From contig JAHFNV010000024.1 of NCBI GenBank assembly GCA_023267115.1, positions 1-5,054 of the forward strand: a DNA stretch of 5,054 bases, read 5' to 3'. Of the stretch, positions 1 through 5,015 are shown in pieces. The DNA is from Candidatus Nomurabacteria bacterium (GTDB lineage Bacteria > Patescibacteriota > Minisyncoccia > Phycocordibacterales > UBA9973). A program made the position numbers and the translations under genes. Positions within the stretch are counted from its first letter, which is position 1. The number at the start of each line of letters is the position of its first letter. The notes beneath the pieces are model-generated. The model did not search any database. It was not told where the DNA came from and worked only from the letters and a program-made list of their open reading frames with translations.

Positions 1-28
1 GTCGGCGCTTCGCGCCGACCATATTTTT
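1..28. terminator. GC-rich hairpin, possible terminator
   Basis: Bases 1-8 pair perfectly with 12-19 (8 bp, six of them G-C) around the 3-base loop TTC. A T run at 24-28 follows four bases after the stem on the plus strand. This resembles an intrinsic terminator for a plus-strand gene lying left of the window, although the T run is offset. Read on the minus strand it would instead lie about 37 bases beyond the tRNA 3' end and could stop tRNA transcription; the T run for that direction would be outside the window. The hairpin is certain from the sequence; its role and direction are not. Confidence 0.45.
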
Positions 29-55
29 GCTTCAGAAATCCTTTTCGAAAAATTG

Positions 56-140
56 CGGAGGCGGTGAGATTCGAACTCACGATGGCTTTCGCCATGGCGG
101 TTTTCAAGACCGCTCGTTTCAACCGCTCACGCACGCCTCC
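56..140 (-). tRNA. tRNA-Ser (anticodon UGA)
   Basis: Read on the minus strand, a complete type II tRNA folds. The 7-bp acceptor stem GGAGGCG/CGCCTCC joins 140-134 with 63-57, and the discriminator G is at 56. There is a short D stem (CGT/ACG) with a GG-containing loop. The anticodon stem GCGGT/ACCGC encloses loop CTTGAAA, giving anticodon TGA. A long variable arm (ATGGC/GCCAT with a GAAA loop) is typical of serine tRNAs, and the T arm GTGAG/CTCAC carries loop TTCGAAT. The long variable arm and the G discriminator agree with serine identity; the UGA anticodon reads UCA and other UCN codons. The 3' CCA is not encoded (the bases after the discriminator read CAA), so a CCA-adding enzyme is needed. 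The gene is divergent from the ruvX-like gene. Confidence 0.97.
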
Positions 141-160
141 TTTTTTACGACAGTGTCTTT

Positions 161-166
161 TTAATA
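161..166 (-). promoter_or_regulatory. possible -10 box of the tRNA-Ser gene
   Basis: On the minus strand the hexamer TATTAA lies 20 bases upstream of the mature tRNA 5' end. This would place the transcription start about 13-14 bases before the tRNA and leave a short leader for RNase P to remove. No convincing -35 box stands at the usual distance; AAATTG at 189-184 has the right spacing but matches poorly. The call rests on position and hexamer similarity only. Confidence 0.3.
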
Positions 167-249
167 TCTTCTCCGGTGTCAGCCAATTTTATTTTTGCCA
201 CCTTGAAAACATAAATTATTTCCAAATGATAACATAAAAAGCTATTTTG

Positions 250-258
250 TGGTAATAT
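250..258 (+). promoter_or_regulatory. extended -10 promoter of the ruvX-like gene
   Basis: TG (250-251), one spacer base, then TAATAT (253-258) form a perfect TGn extended -10 element. The expected start of transcription, 6-7 bases after the box, is about 265, only 2-3 bases before the ATG at 268. The mRNA would therefore be leaderless or nearly so, which agrees with the absence of any Shine-Dalgarno sequence before this ATG. No good -35 hexamer is visible 16-18 bases upstream, as is common for extended -10 promoters. Confidence 0.6.
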
Positions 259-267
259 TTAACCATA

Positions 268-663
268 ATGAAGTTTCTAGGAATCGATTATGGAACAAAA
301 AGAGTCGGAATTGCGATTTCTGACCTAAACGGGAGGCTTGCTTTTCCCGGCGAGACTCTCAAAAATAACGGCGAACTTTTTCGCAAATTGATCGAGATTG
401 TGCAAAAAGAAAAAGTCGCAGAAATCGTTGTCGGGGAGTCGTTGGATTTTTTTGGATTGCCGAACCTGCTTCAAAAAGAGATTGATTTTTTCATTGACAA
501 ACTCAAAAAGAAATTCGCAATGCCAGTGCATAAAGAAAAAGAATTTTTGACATCGGTTGAAGCTCGTCGATATTCTGATCATAATGAAGTAGACGCATCC
601 GCCGCCGCCTTAATTTTGCAGAGGTATTTAGAAAAAAAGAATAAGTATTCTAATATTCTATAG
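268..663 (+). CDS. ruvX: RuvX/YqgF family protein (RNase H-fold, putative Holliday junction resolvase / pre-16S rRNA nuclease)
   Basis: A 131-residue cytoplasmic protein, full length for the YqgF/RuvX family (E. coli member 138 aa). The N terminus GIDYGTKRVGIAISD (residues 5-19) is the family's first RNase H-fold strand, with D7 as the expected metal ligand. IVVGES (53-58) matches the second core strand. EFLTSVEAR (92-100) corresponds to the usual DERLTSVEAR, keeping the acidic E92, and VDASAAALILQRYL (108-121) ends the fold with the third acidic residue, D109. Family members are linked to 5' maturation of 16S rRNA and to Holliday junction processing; which applies here cannot be read from sequence. 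The first D and the R of DER are replaced (K91, F93), and the common VVGLP loop reads VVGESLDFFG, which I believe is usual in CPR versions. The ATG at 268 begins directly at the first fold strand and has an extended -10 just upstream. Confidence 0.9.
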   Translation: MKFLGIDYGTKRVGIAISDLNGRLAFPGETLKNNGELFRKLIEIVQKEKVAEIVVGESLDFFGLPNLLQKEIDFFIDKLKKKFAMPVHKEKEFLTSVEARRYSDHNEVDASAAALILQRYLEKKNKYSNIL

Positions 664-674
664 AATAATAGAAT
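647..674. repeat. near-perfect 28-base palindrome over the ruvX stop and upstream of the zinc-ribbon gene
   Basis: Bases 647-660 are the inverted complement of 661-674 with a single mismatch (A653 opposite A668). The central 14 bases, TATTCTATAGAATA (654-667), are a perfect palindrome. Each arm also repeats its own core: TATTCTA is nearly repeated on the left (starting at 646 and 654), and TAGAAT occurs twice on the right (661-666, 669-674). The ruvX stop codon TAG is 661-663. With no loop bases and little G-C it would make a poor RNA hairpin and has no T run after it, so a binding site for a dimeric regulator fits better than a terminator. That role is inference. Confidence 0.55.
669..674 (+). 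promoter_or_regulatory. possible -10 box of the zinc-ribbon gene
   Basis: TAGAAT (5 of 6 to TATAAT) ends 8 bases before the ATG at 683, predicting transcription from about 681 and hence a nearly leaderless mRNA, like the two clearer promoters in this window. It lacks the TGn extension and a good -35. It lies in the right arm of the 647-674 palindrome, so a protein bound there would occlude it. The gene could equally be co-transcribed from the ruvX promoter, since only 19 bases separate the two coding regions. Confidence 0.3.
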
Positions 675-682
675 GAAAATTT

Positions 683-2431
683 ATGAAACCAGAAACAAAG
701 AATTGTCAAAATTGCAAAAAGGATTTCGTTATTGAGCCGGAGGATTTTAGTTTTTATGAAAAAATAAAAGTCCCGCCACCGACTTTTTGTCCGGAATGTC
801 GAATAATCCGCCGATTACTTTGGCGAAATGTGCGTTCGCTGTATAAGCGGTCTTGCGGTTTATGCCAAAAGTCACTCATCTCGATGTACGGAGAGATGGA
901 TAAGGCACCGGTTTATTGCACAGAGTGTTGGAATGGTGGTGCCTGGGACCCGTTGTCTTATGGAAAAGAATATGATTTTTCCCGTCCATTTTTTGAACAA
1001 TTGAAAGAATTGTGGCAAACTGCTCCTCGTTTCTATGCTTATAAGCTTGGCAATTTGATCAATTCAGAATTCACTAATTTTTCCAGAGACAATAAAAATG
1101 TTTATTTGGCTTATTCAGTAATAGGTTGTGAAGATGTGCTTTATTCGGAAATAATAGATAAGTCTAGAAATAGCCTTGATTGTTATGCGACGGAAAAAAT
1201 CGATGGCTGTTCTTATAATATTGATTGCGAGGAAAATTATAATACCCATTATGCTGTGCAATCGGACAGCTGCCTTGATTCTTTTTTTCTGTTTGATTGC
1301 GATAACTGCCAAAATTGTTGCTTGAGTAGCAATTTACGAAATCAAAAATATGTTTTCCGCAATCGAAAGATTTCCAAAGAAGAATACCAAGAGGCTGTCA
1401 AAAAACTGCAACTTGAAACCTATTCCGGCTTTGAAAAAGCCAAAAATGATTTTAATGTGATGATTCGGGAAAAAGCCATCCATAAATACGCGCATATTTG
1501 CGCTTCTCATAACGCTGACGGGGATTATATTCATCACGCTAAGAATATTCGACATTGTTTTGACACTAAGGATTCGGAAAATATCGCCTATAGTTTTAGA
1601 GTATTAAATTGTAAAGATTGCTTTGATAACTCCGGTGTGGGCTGGGGAGAATTGATCTATGAATCAATGACCGCGACCGTCAATACTTACAAAGATTTCT
1701 TTTGTTATATGGCTACTGAGGGTTGCCGTGAATGCCAGTACTGTCTGATTTGCCGAAACTCTTCAAATTGTTTTGGTTGCGTTGGCCTGATCAATAAAGA
1801 ATATTGTATTTTAAATAAGCAATACACCAAAGAAGAATACCTAAAACTTGTTTTGAAGATCAAAGAGCAAATGCTGGCTATGCCCTATATCGATGCTCAA
1901 GGTCGGATATTCAGATATGGCGATTTTTTCCCTTACGATCTATCGCCTTTTGGTTACAACGAAACCAATGCTCACGACTTTTTCCCAATCAGCGAAGAGG
2001 AAGCTAAAACTGAAGGTTATAATTGGAAAGAAAGAGTGAAAAAAGATTATAAGGTGACTAAAGCCAGCCGTGAATTGCCGGACAATATAAAAGATGTGCC
2101 AGATGAAATAATCGAGGAAGTTATTGCTTGCGGGAACGGTGGCAACCAGATGTATCAATGCACCACGGCGTTTAAGATTGTTCCGGCGGAACTGCAGTTT
2201 TATCGGCAAAAAAATTTACCCTTGCCACGATTTTGTCCGAATTGCCGCCACTACACTAGGCTTCAGTACCGAAGCTCAATGCATAGCTATGCCAGACATT
2301 GTCTGTGCGAAAAAATTAATCATCTTAATCATCAGGGTGTCAACTGTCAAACTAAATTTATGACCAGTTACGCTCTCAATCGGCCGGAAATAATATACTG
2401 CGAACGATGTTACCAGCAGGAAGTGTATTAG
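683..2431 (+). CDS. uncharacterised cysteine-rich protein with a zinc-ribbon module at each end
   Basis: A 582-residue soluble protein with no signal peptide or membrane segment and very many cysteines. The N-terminal module carries C8/C11, C36/C39, C58/C61 and C79/C82 as CxxC pairs around the phrase PPPTFCPECR. The C-terminal module repeats this layout with LPLPRFCPNCR: C493, C518/C521, C540/C542 and C573/C576, with the same 25- and 22-residue spacings. The first pair there is incomplete because C8 is matched by M490. The centre (about 149-375) is rich in Cys, Asn and aromatic residues, with closely spaced short turns suggestive of a repetitive beta structure, and contains a duplicated stretch (about 209-242 and 361-394) ending in a KEEY helix. 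I recognise the family from CPR genomes, where it is sometimes labelled Caib/baif family protein; that label has no support here, since no CoA-transferase features are visible. Function unknown; metal (zinc) binding is the only safe inference. The ATG at 683 sits 8 residues before the first cysteine. Confidence 0.85.
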   Translation: MKPETKNCQNCKKDFVIEPEDFSFYEKIKVPPPTFCPECRIIRRLLWRNVRSLYKRSCGLCQKSLISMYGEMDKAPVYCTECWNGGAWDPLSYGKEYDFSRPFFEQLKELWQTAPRFYAYKLGNLINSEFTNFSRDNKNVYLAYSVIGCEDVLYSEIIDKSRNSLDCYATEKIDGCSYNIDCEENYNTHYAVQSDSCLDSFFLFDCDNCQNCCLSSNLRNQKYVFRNRKISKEEYQEAVKKLQLETYSGFEKAKNDFNVMIREKAIHKYAHICASHNADGDYIHHAKNIRHCFDTKDSENIAYSFRVLNCKDCFDNSGVGWGELIYESMTATVNTYKDFFCYMATEGCRECQYCLICRNSSNCFGCVGLINKEYCILNKQYTKEEYLKLVLKIKEQMLAMPYIDAQGRIFRYGDFFPYDLSPFGYNETNAHDFFPISEEEAKTEGYNWKERVKKDYKVTKASRELPDNIKDVPDEIIEEVIACGNGGNQMYQCTTAFKIVPAELQFYRQKNLPLPRFCPNCRHYTRLQYRSSMHSYARHCLCEKINHLNHQGVNCQTKFMTSYALNRPEIIYCERCYQQEVY

Positions 2432-2441
2432 GTTTTAAGCA

Positions 2442-2450
2442 TGCTATAAT
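2442..2450 (+). promoter_or_regulatory. extended -10 promoter of the pil cluster
   Basis: TG (2442-2443), one base, then consensus TATAAT (2445-2450) make a perfect extended -10. The pilM ATG begins at 2457, 6 bases after the box, exactly where transcription should start, so the predicted mRNA begins at or within a base or two of the start codon. The AGG at 2454-2456 touches the ATG and is too close to act as a Shine-Dalgarno sequence. No strong -35 is visible; the best-placed hexamer, GTGTAT at 2423-2428, is weak. The element lies in the 25-base gap after the zinc-ribbon gene and gives the pilus genes their own promoter. Confidence 0.72.
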
Positions 2451-2456
2451 ATCAGG

Positions 2457-3539
2457 ATGTTCAGGAATTTTTTAAATAAATTTTTCCCAGCCCCGCATTT
2501 TCTTTCTAGTCCTTCTTTTGGTTTGGATATTTCAGACGAATCGTTAAAGTTTATAGAACTTATCTTTATGAATAACGGTATCCAAATTGGTCGACATGGC
2601 GAGCGCAAAATTCCGCCGGGCATTATTGAGTCTGGCAAGATCAAAGACCCCAAACGATTGGAAGAAATTCTATCGTCGCTCCGAAAAGAAGATGGATTGA
2701 AGTCAGCACGCATTTCTCTACCCGAAGAACAGATTTACCTTTATAAGTTTCGATTGGAAAAACTTGGATTAAAAAGCGTTTTAGAAGCGATCGAGCTTTC
2801 TTTGGAAGATTATATACCGATACCGGCGGAAGATGCGACTTTTGATTATGAATTATTGGAAGAAACCGAGAAATATTTAGAGTTGCAAGTGGTGGCCATA
2901 CCCAGCCATGTAATTGAAAATTATCTGTCAGTTTTTAGACATGCCCTCATATCGGTTCGGTCTTTTGAACTTGAAGCGCAGGCGATTTCTCGGGCCGTTA
3001 TTAAAAGGGGCGATTTGGAAACTTACATGATCGTAGACTTTGGTGAAAAACGTACTGGCATTTCCATTATTTCTCACGGCATGGTTATGTTCACTTCTAC
3101 TTTAGACTTAGGAGGAGTGATGTTGACTAGTATGATCCAAAGAGGTTTTAATTTAAATTTTGAAGAAGCGGAGAAAATTAAAAAAGAATACGGCCTAGAA
3201 CGCAACGTATTGGACAAAGAAATATTCTCAGTGCTTCTAAACGGCGTTTCTGTTTTGCGCGACGAAATATCCAAACATTTTTTGTATTGGCATACGCATC
3301 AAGACGAAGAGGGTAAAAGTAATCCATCGATAAAAAAAATAATTCTTTGTGGCGGCGATTCCAATTTAATAGGCCTTTCTGAATATTTCTCTGTTAGTCT
3401 AAAAAGCTCAGCCGAAATGGCCAATGTTTGGACGAATATTGTCGATACAGAAAAACATATTCCAGCAATAAATTTTAAACAAGCACTTTCATTTGCGGCA
3501 GCCATCGGATTAGCCTTGAGAGATTTTTATCATGATTAA
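2457..3539 (+). CDS. pilM: type IV pilus assembly protein PilM (actin-like ATPase)
   Basis: A 360-residue cytoplasmic protein of the FtsA/MreB-like fold, the usual length for PilM. SFGLDISDESLKFIEL (20-35) is the phosphate-1 strand of the actin fold. The region around 115-136 (SLEDYIPIPAEDATFDYELL) matches the PilM stretch that normally reads QYIPFP...DY. MIVDFGEKRTGISII (191-205) is the phosphate-2 motif, and IILCGGDSNLIGLSEYF (295-311) the adenosine-binding GG loop. FAAAIGLALR (346-355) is the conserved C-terminal helix. PilM nucleotide binding and its grip on the PilN tail link the cytoplasmic motors to the inner-membrane platform; these roles come from Thermus, Pseudomonas and Myxococcus work. 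No membrane segment is present. It is the first gene of the cluster, and its end overlaps the pilN start by 8 bases. The first ATG is supported by the extended -10 immediately upstream; the next Met is residue 38, inside the fold. Confidence 0.93.
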   Translation: MFRNFLNKFFPAPHFLSSPSFGLDISDESLKFIELIFMNNGIQIGRHGERKIPPGIIESGKIKDPKRLEEILSSLRKEDGLKSARISLPEEQIYLYKFRLEKLGLKSVLEAIELSLEDYIPIPAEDATFDYELLEETEKYLELQVVAIPSHVIENYLSVFRHALISVRSFELEAQAISRAVIKRGDLETYMIVDFGEKRTGISIISHGMVMFTSTLDLGGVMLTSMIQRGFNLNFEEAEKIKKEYGLERNVLDKEIFSVLLNGVSVLRDEISKHFLYWHTHQDEEGKSNPSIKKIILCGGDSNLIGLSEYFSVSLKSSAEMANVWTNIVDTEKHIPAINFKQALSFAAAIGLALRDFYHD

Positions 3540-4074
3540 TTTAATTCCAAATGAAGATAAAAAAAAGATGTCTAAAGATTTTCACTTTAGATTAGTGGTG
3601 GTGTTTTTGGTGATGCTGGCAGTGTCTTTTTTGATCGCTTTTTTTGCAATTTTGCCTTCTTATTTATTTACTTCGGAGAAAAAGAGCGAAGCCAACGCAA
3701 AAATAGAAATGCAAAAACGCGAACCAGGGCAAGAACTTAATGAAAAAACCTTGAGTTCGATTAATGATCTGAATAATAAATTGAATTTAGTGGAACGAGC
3801 CGAACAAAATAAATACGCTGTTTCTCAAAAAGTTGTGGGTGCCATTGTTTTGAAGAAAATGTCCGATATCAAAATAACTCAAATTCTCTATAAAAACGAT
3901 CCTTTGGTCGGAAAAACAGCGGATATTTGGGGCGTGGCACCTTCTCGTGAGCGACTGCTCTTATTTCGTCGGGCGTTAGAGGATGATACCGCCTTCAAGA
4001 AAGTCTATTTGCCAATTTCTAATTTTATTCAAGGATCAAAGATTCAATTTTACTTGAGTTTAATACCTTCATAA
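3532..4074 (+). CDS. pilN: type IV pilus assembly protein PilN
   Basis: A 180-residue bitopic inner-membrane protein. It opens with MINLIPNE, the short cytoplasmic INLIP/INLLP motif that in characterised systems inserts into a groove of PilM; this fixes the start codon. One hydrophobic segment spans about 21-46. A charged, probably coiled-coil stretch covers about 50-100. A C-terminal ferredoxin-like domain (about 105-180) includes IWGVAPSRERLLLFRRALED and a KKVYLPISNF strand, the pattern of PilN periplasmic domains. PilN pairs with PilO in the alignment subcomplex. The ATG lies inside the end of pilM (8-base overlap), which implies translational coupling. GAGAG at 3518-3522, nine bases ahead, is the nearest thing to a Shine-Dalgarno in the cluster. 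Overall identity to proteobacterial PilN is clearly low, but motif, topology and position agree. Confidence 0.88.
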   Translation: MINLIPNEDKKKMSKDFHFRLVVVFLVMLAVSFLIAFFAILPSYLFTSEKKSEANAKIEMQKREPGQELNEKTLSSINDLNNKLNLVERAEQNKYAVSQKVVGAIVLKKMSDIKITQILYKNDPLVGKTADIWGVAPSRERLLLFRRALEDDTAFKKVYLPISNFIQGSKIQFYLSLIPS

Positions 4075-4075
4075 T

Positions 4076-4603
4076 ATGCAAAATAACTTTCCTAAAACAC
4101 AACTTATCCTCTCTCTTTTATTCTTAGGGCTTTCTTTGTTTGCTTTTTTATTTTTATATAAAAAGATAAACGAAAACAACGAAATGTCCGAACAAATTTT
4201 GACAAACTGGCAGATGGAAGCCAACCGACGCCGAGACATCGAGCTGTTTAATAGTGCCATTAAGATAGTTGAAAAAGAGAAAGTCAGTCTAGGGTCTCAT
4301 TTTGCGCAAAGTTCCGACATTGTGCCATTTTTAGACACCATTGAAAAATTGGCGCTTGAAGCGGGGACTAAATCCGAAGTGGTGGCAGTTTCTATTTCAA
4401 AAGACAATACAGAGCTGATAGTTGAACTGAAGGCATCTGGAAGTTTTGACAGTATTTATAAACTTTTAACCCTTCTGGAGAATTCCCCATACGAACTGGA
4501 TTTTTCTTTAGTGGATGTAAGAAGGGAAGAATCAGATATGAATATTCGAACTTCTAAATGGAATGCCTTTTTAAGAATAAAACTTCTAAGCTTTATTTCG
4601 TAA
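4076..4603 (+). CDS. pilO: type IV pilus assembly protein PilO-like
   Basis: A 175-residue bitopic membrane protein: a short N-terminal tail, one membrane helix at about 9-28, a charged coiled-coil stretch (about 30-72) and a C-terminal alpha/beta domain. The domain contains VPFLDTIEKLALEAG (83-97) and GSFDSIYKLLTLLENSPYEL (122-141), the pattern seen in PilO domains (a helix leading to a small ferredoxin-like fold), and ends with a hydrophobic strand FLRIKLLSF. In known systems PilO dimerises with PilN through this domain and the coiled coil, on the outer face of the cytoplasmic membrane. The gene starts one base after pilN ends and has no Shine-Dalgarno, so coupled translation is likely. The family call rests on topology, the helix motifs and gene order more than on strict identity. 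Confidence 0.82.
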   Translation: MQNNFPKTQLILSLLFLGLSLFAFLFLYKKINENNEMSEQILTNWQMEANRRRDIELFNSAIKIVEKEKVSLGSHFAQSSDIVPFLDTIEKLALEAGTKSEVVAVSISKDNTELIVELKASGSFDSIYKLLTLLENSPYELDFSLVDVRREESDMNIRTSKWNAFLRIKLLSFIS

Positions 4604-4616
4604 ACAGTCAAAAAAG

Positions 4617-4928
4617 ATGTCAATAAAAATTTTCAAAAAGCAAAAGAATTTCAGAAAAAAAACAGATTTATTTTTAAGTCCCGAGGTTTACTGGCGGTTT
4701 TTTTTAGGTATAGAATTTTTATTAACTCTAACATCACTGTTTTTCGGCTGGCATCTTTTTAGACAGGTAAATAAAGAATTTGTCTTGCCAAGCGAGAATG
4801 TTGTCTCAAAAATTGAAATGGTGAAAAAGGCAAGGATTAATAAGGCGCTGGAATATTTTTCCGCCCGAGAAAAAAAGTCAGCCGAGATATTAAATTCTCA
4901 TTCGCCCATTTCCGATCCATCGCTCTAG
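4617..4928 (+). CDS. small single-pass membrane protein, fourth gene of the pil cluster
   Basis: A 103-residue protein with a strongly basic N-terminal tail (eight Lys/Arg in the first 15 residues), one hydrophobic helix at about 27-48 and a charged extracytoplasmic helix at about 60-93. It ends in a Pro/Ser-rich tail, SPISDPSL. By the positive-inside rule the tail before the helix is cytoplasmic. It starts 13 bases after pilO, on the same strand, with no separate promoter visible, so it is probably co-transcribed with pilMNO and may be an accessory part of the pilus platform. It occupies the place where pilP stands in Proteobacteria, but it is shorter, has no lipoprotein signal (no lipobox Cys) and shows no PilP motif, so I do not call it PilP. 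I recall similar small ORFs ending in DPSL beside pilO in Parcubacteria, from memory only. The function is unknown. Confidence 0.75.
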   Translation: MSIKIFKKQKNFRKKTDLFLSPEVYWRFFLGIEFLLTLTSLFFGWHLFRQVNKEFVLPSENVVSKIEMVKKARINKALEYFSAREKKSAEILNSHSPISDPSL

Positions 4929-4931
4929 AAT

Positions 4932-4954
4932 CTTGGTGTATTTATTGTACCAAG
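4932..4954 (+). terminator. hairpin just after the last pil-cluster gene, possible terminator
   Basis: CTTGGTGTA (4932-4940) pairs with TGTACCAAG (4946-4954) over 9 positions, two of them G-U, around the 5-base loop TTTAT. It begins 3 bases after the stop codon of the 103-residue ORF. No T run follows (next bases CTCGCACC), so it is not a standard intrinsic terminator. It may mark the operon's 3' end, protect the mRNA end, or act for the opposite strand; on the minus strand no T run follows directly either. Confidence 0.4.
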
Positions 4955-4997
4955 CTCGCACCTATTTTCAAAATCACTGAATGAAATCGCCCCACCA

Positions 4998-5015
4998 CCG
5001 CTCGCTCCGCTCGCG
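4998..5015. repeat. GC-rich 9-base tandem repeat near the right edge
   Basis: CCGCTCGCT (4998-5006) is followed directly by CCGCTCGCG (5007-5015), two copies of a 9-mer differing only in the last base. The patch is much richer in G-C than the surrounding genes. Read on the minus strand it gives the repeated tripeptide RER/SER in one open frame. I have seen GC-rich patches of this kind between genes in CPR genomes, but cannot show here that it is dispersed. The inverted pair CGCAAAA (5021-5027) / TTTTGCG (5048-5054) lies just beside it, with a 20-base gap. Confidence 0.45.

Noticed and set aside
42..51. Palindrome TTTTCGAAAA next to the tRNA 3' end
   Set aside because: Only 10 bases of very AT-rich sequence with no loop; too weak to call as a terminator or binding site.
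325..582. Minus-strand open frame opposite the ruvX-like gene
   Set aside because: It lies wholly inside a recognised conserved gene on the other strand, and its translation is a Phe/Lys-rich mirror with no family signature.
673..735. Out-of-frame ATG at 673 opening a 20-codon reading frame into the zinc-ribbon gene
   Set aside because: It lies upstream of the predicted transcription start, has no ribosome site, and overlaps the real start in another frame; a leader peptide is possible but unsupported.
2124..2363. Plus-strand 79-residue open frame inside the zinc-ribbon gene
   Set aside because: It overlaps in another frame the C-terminal ribbon, whose cysteine pattern is clearly the selected reading; no promoter or ribosome site supports the alternative.
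683..2431. CoA-transferase (CaiB/BaiF) function for the cysteine-rich protein
   Set aside because: No feature of class III CoA-transferases is visible; the sequence is dominated by Cys pairs and zinc-ribbon spacing, so the label appears to be inherited annotation.
2444..2713. Minus-strand frame across the start of pilM
   Set aside because: It is a shadow of the pilM N-terminal region and would read over the extended -10 promoter; no recognisable domain.
3111..3122. Strong Shine-Dalgarno-like GGAGGAG before an ATG inside pilM
   Set aside because: The purines encode Gly-Gly of the conserved DLGG segment, spacing to the ATG is too short, and a start here would remove half of the actin fold.
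268..4928. Possible use of UGA as a sense codon, since none of the six genes ends in TGA
   Set aside because: All six stop with TAA or TAG, but no gene contains an in-frame TGA, Trp is TGG and conserved Gly positions use GGN. Six stops are too few to argue recoding.
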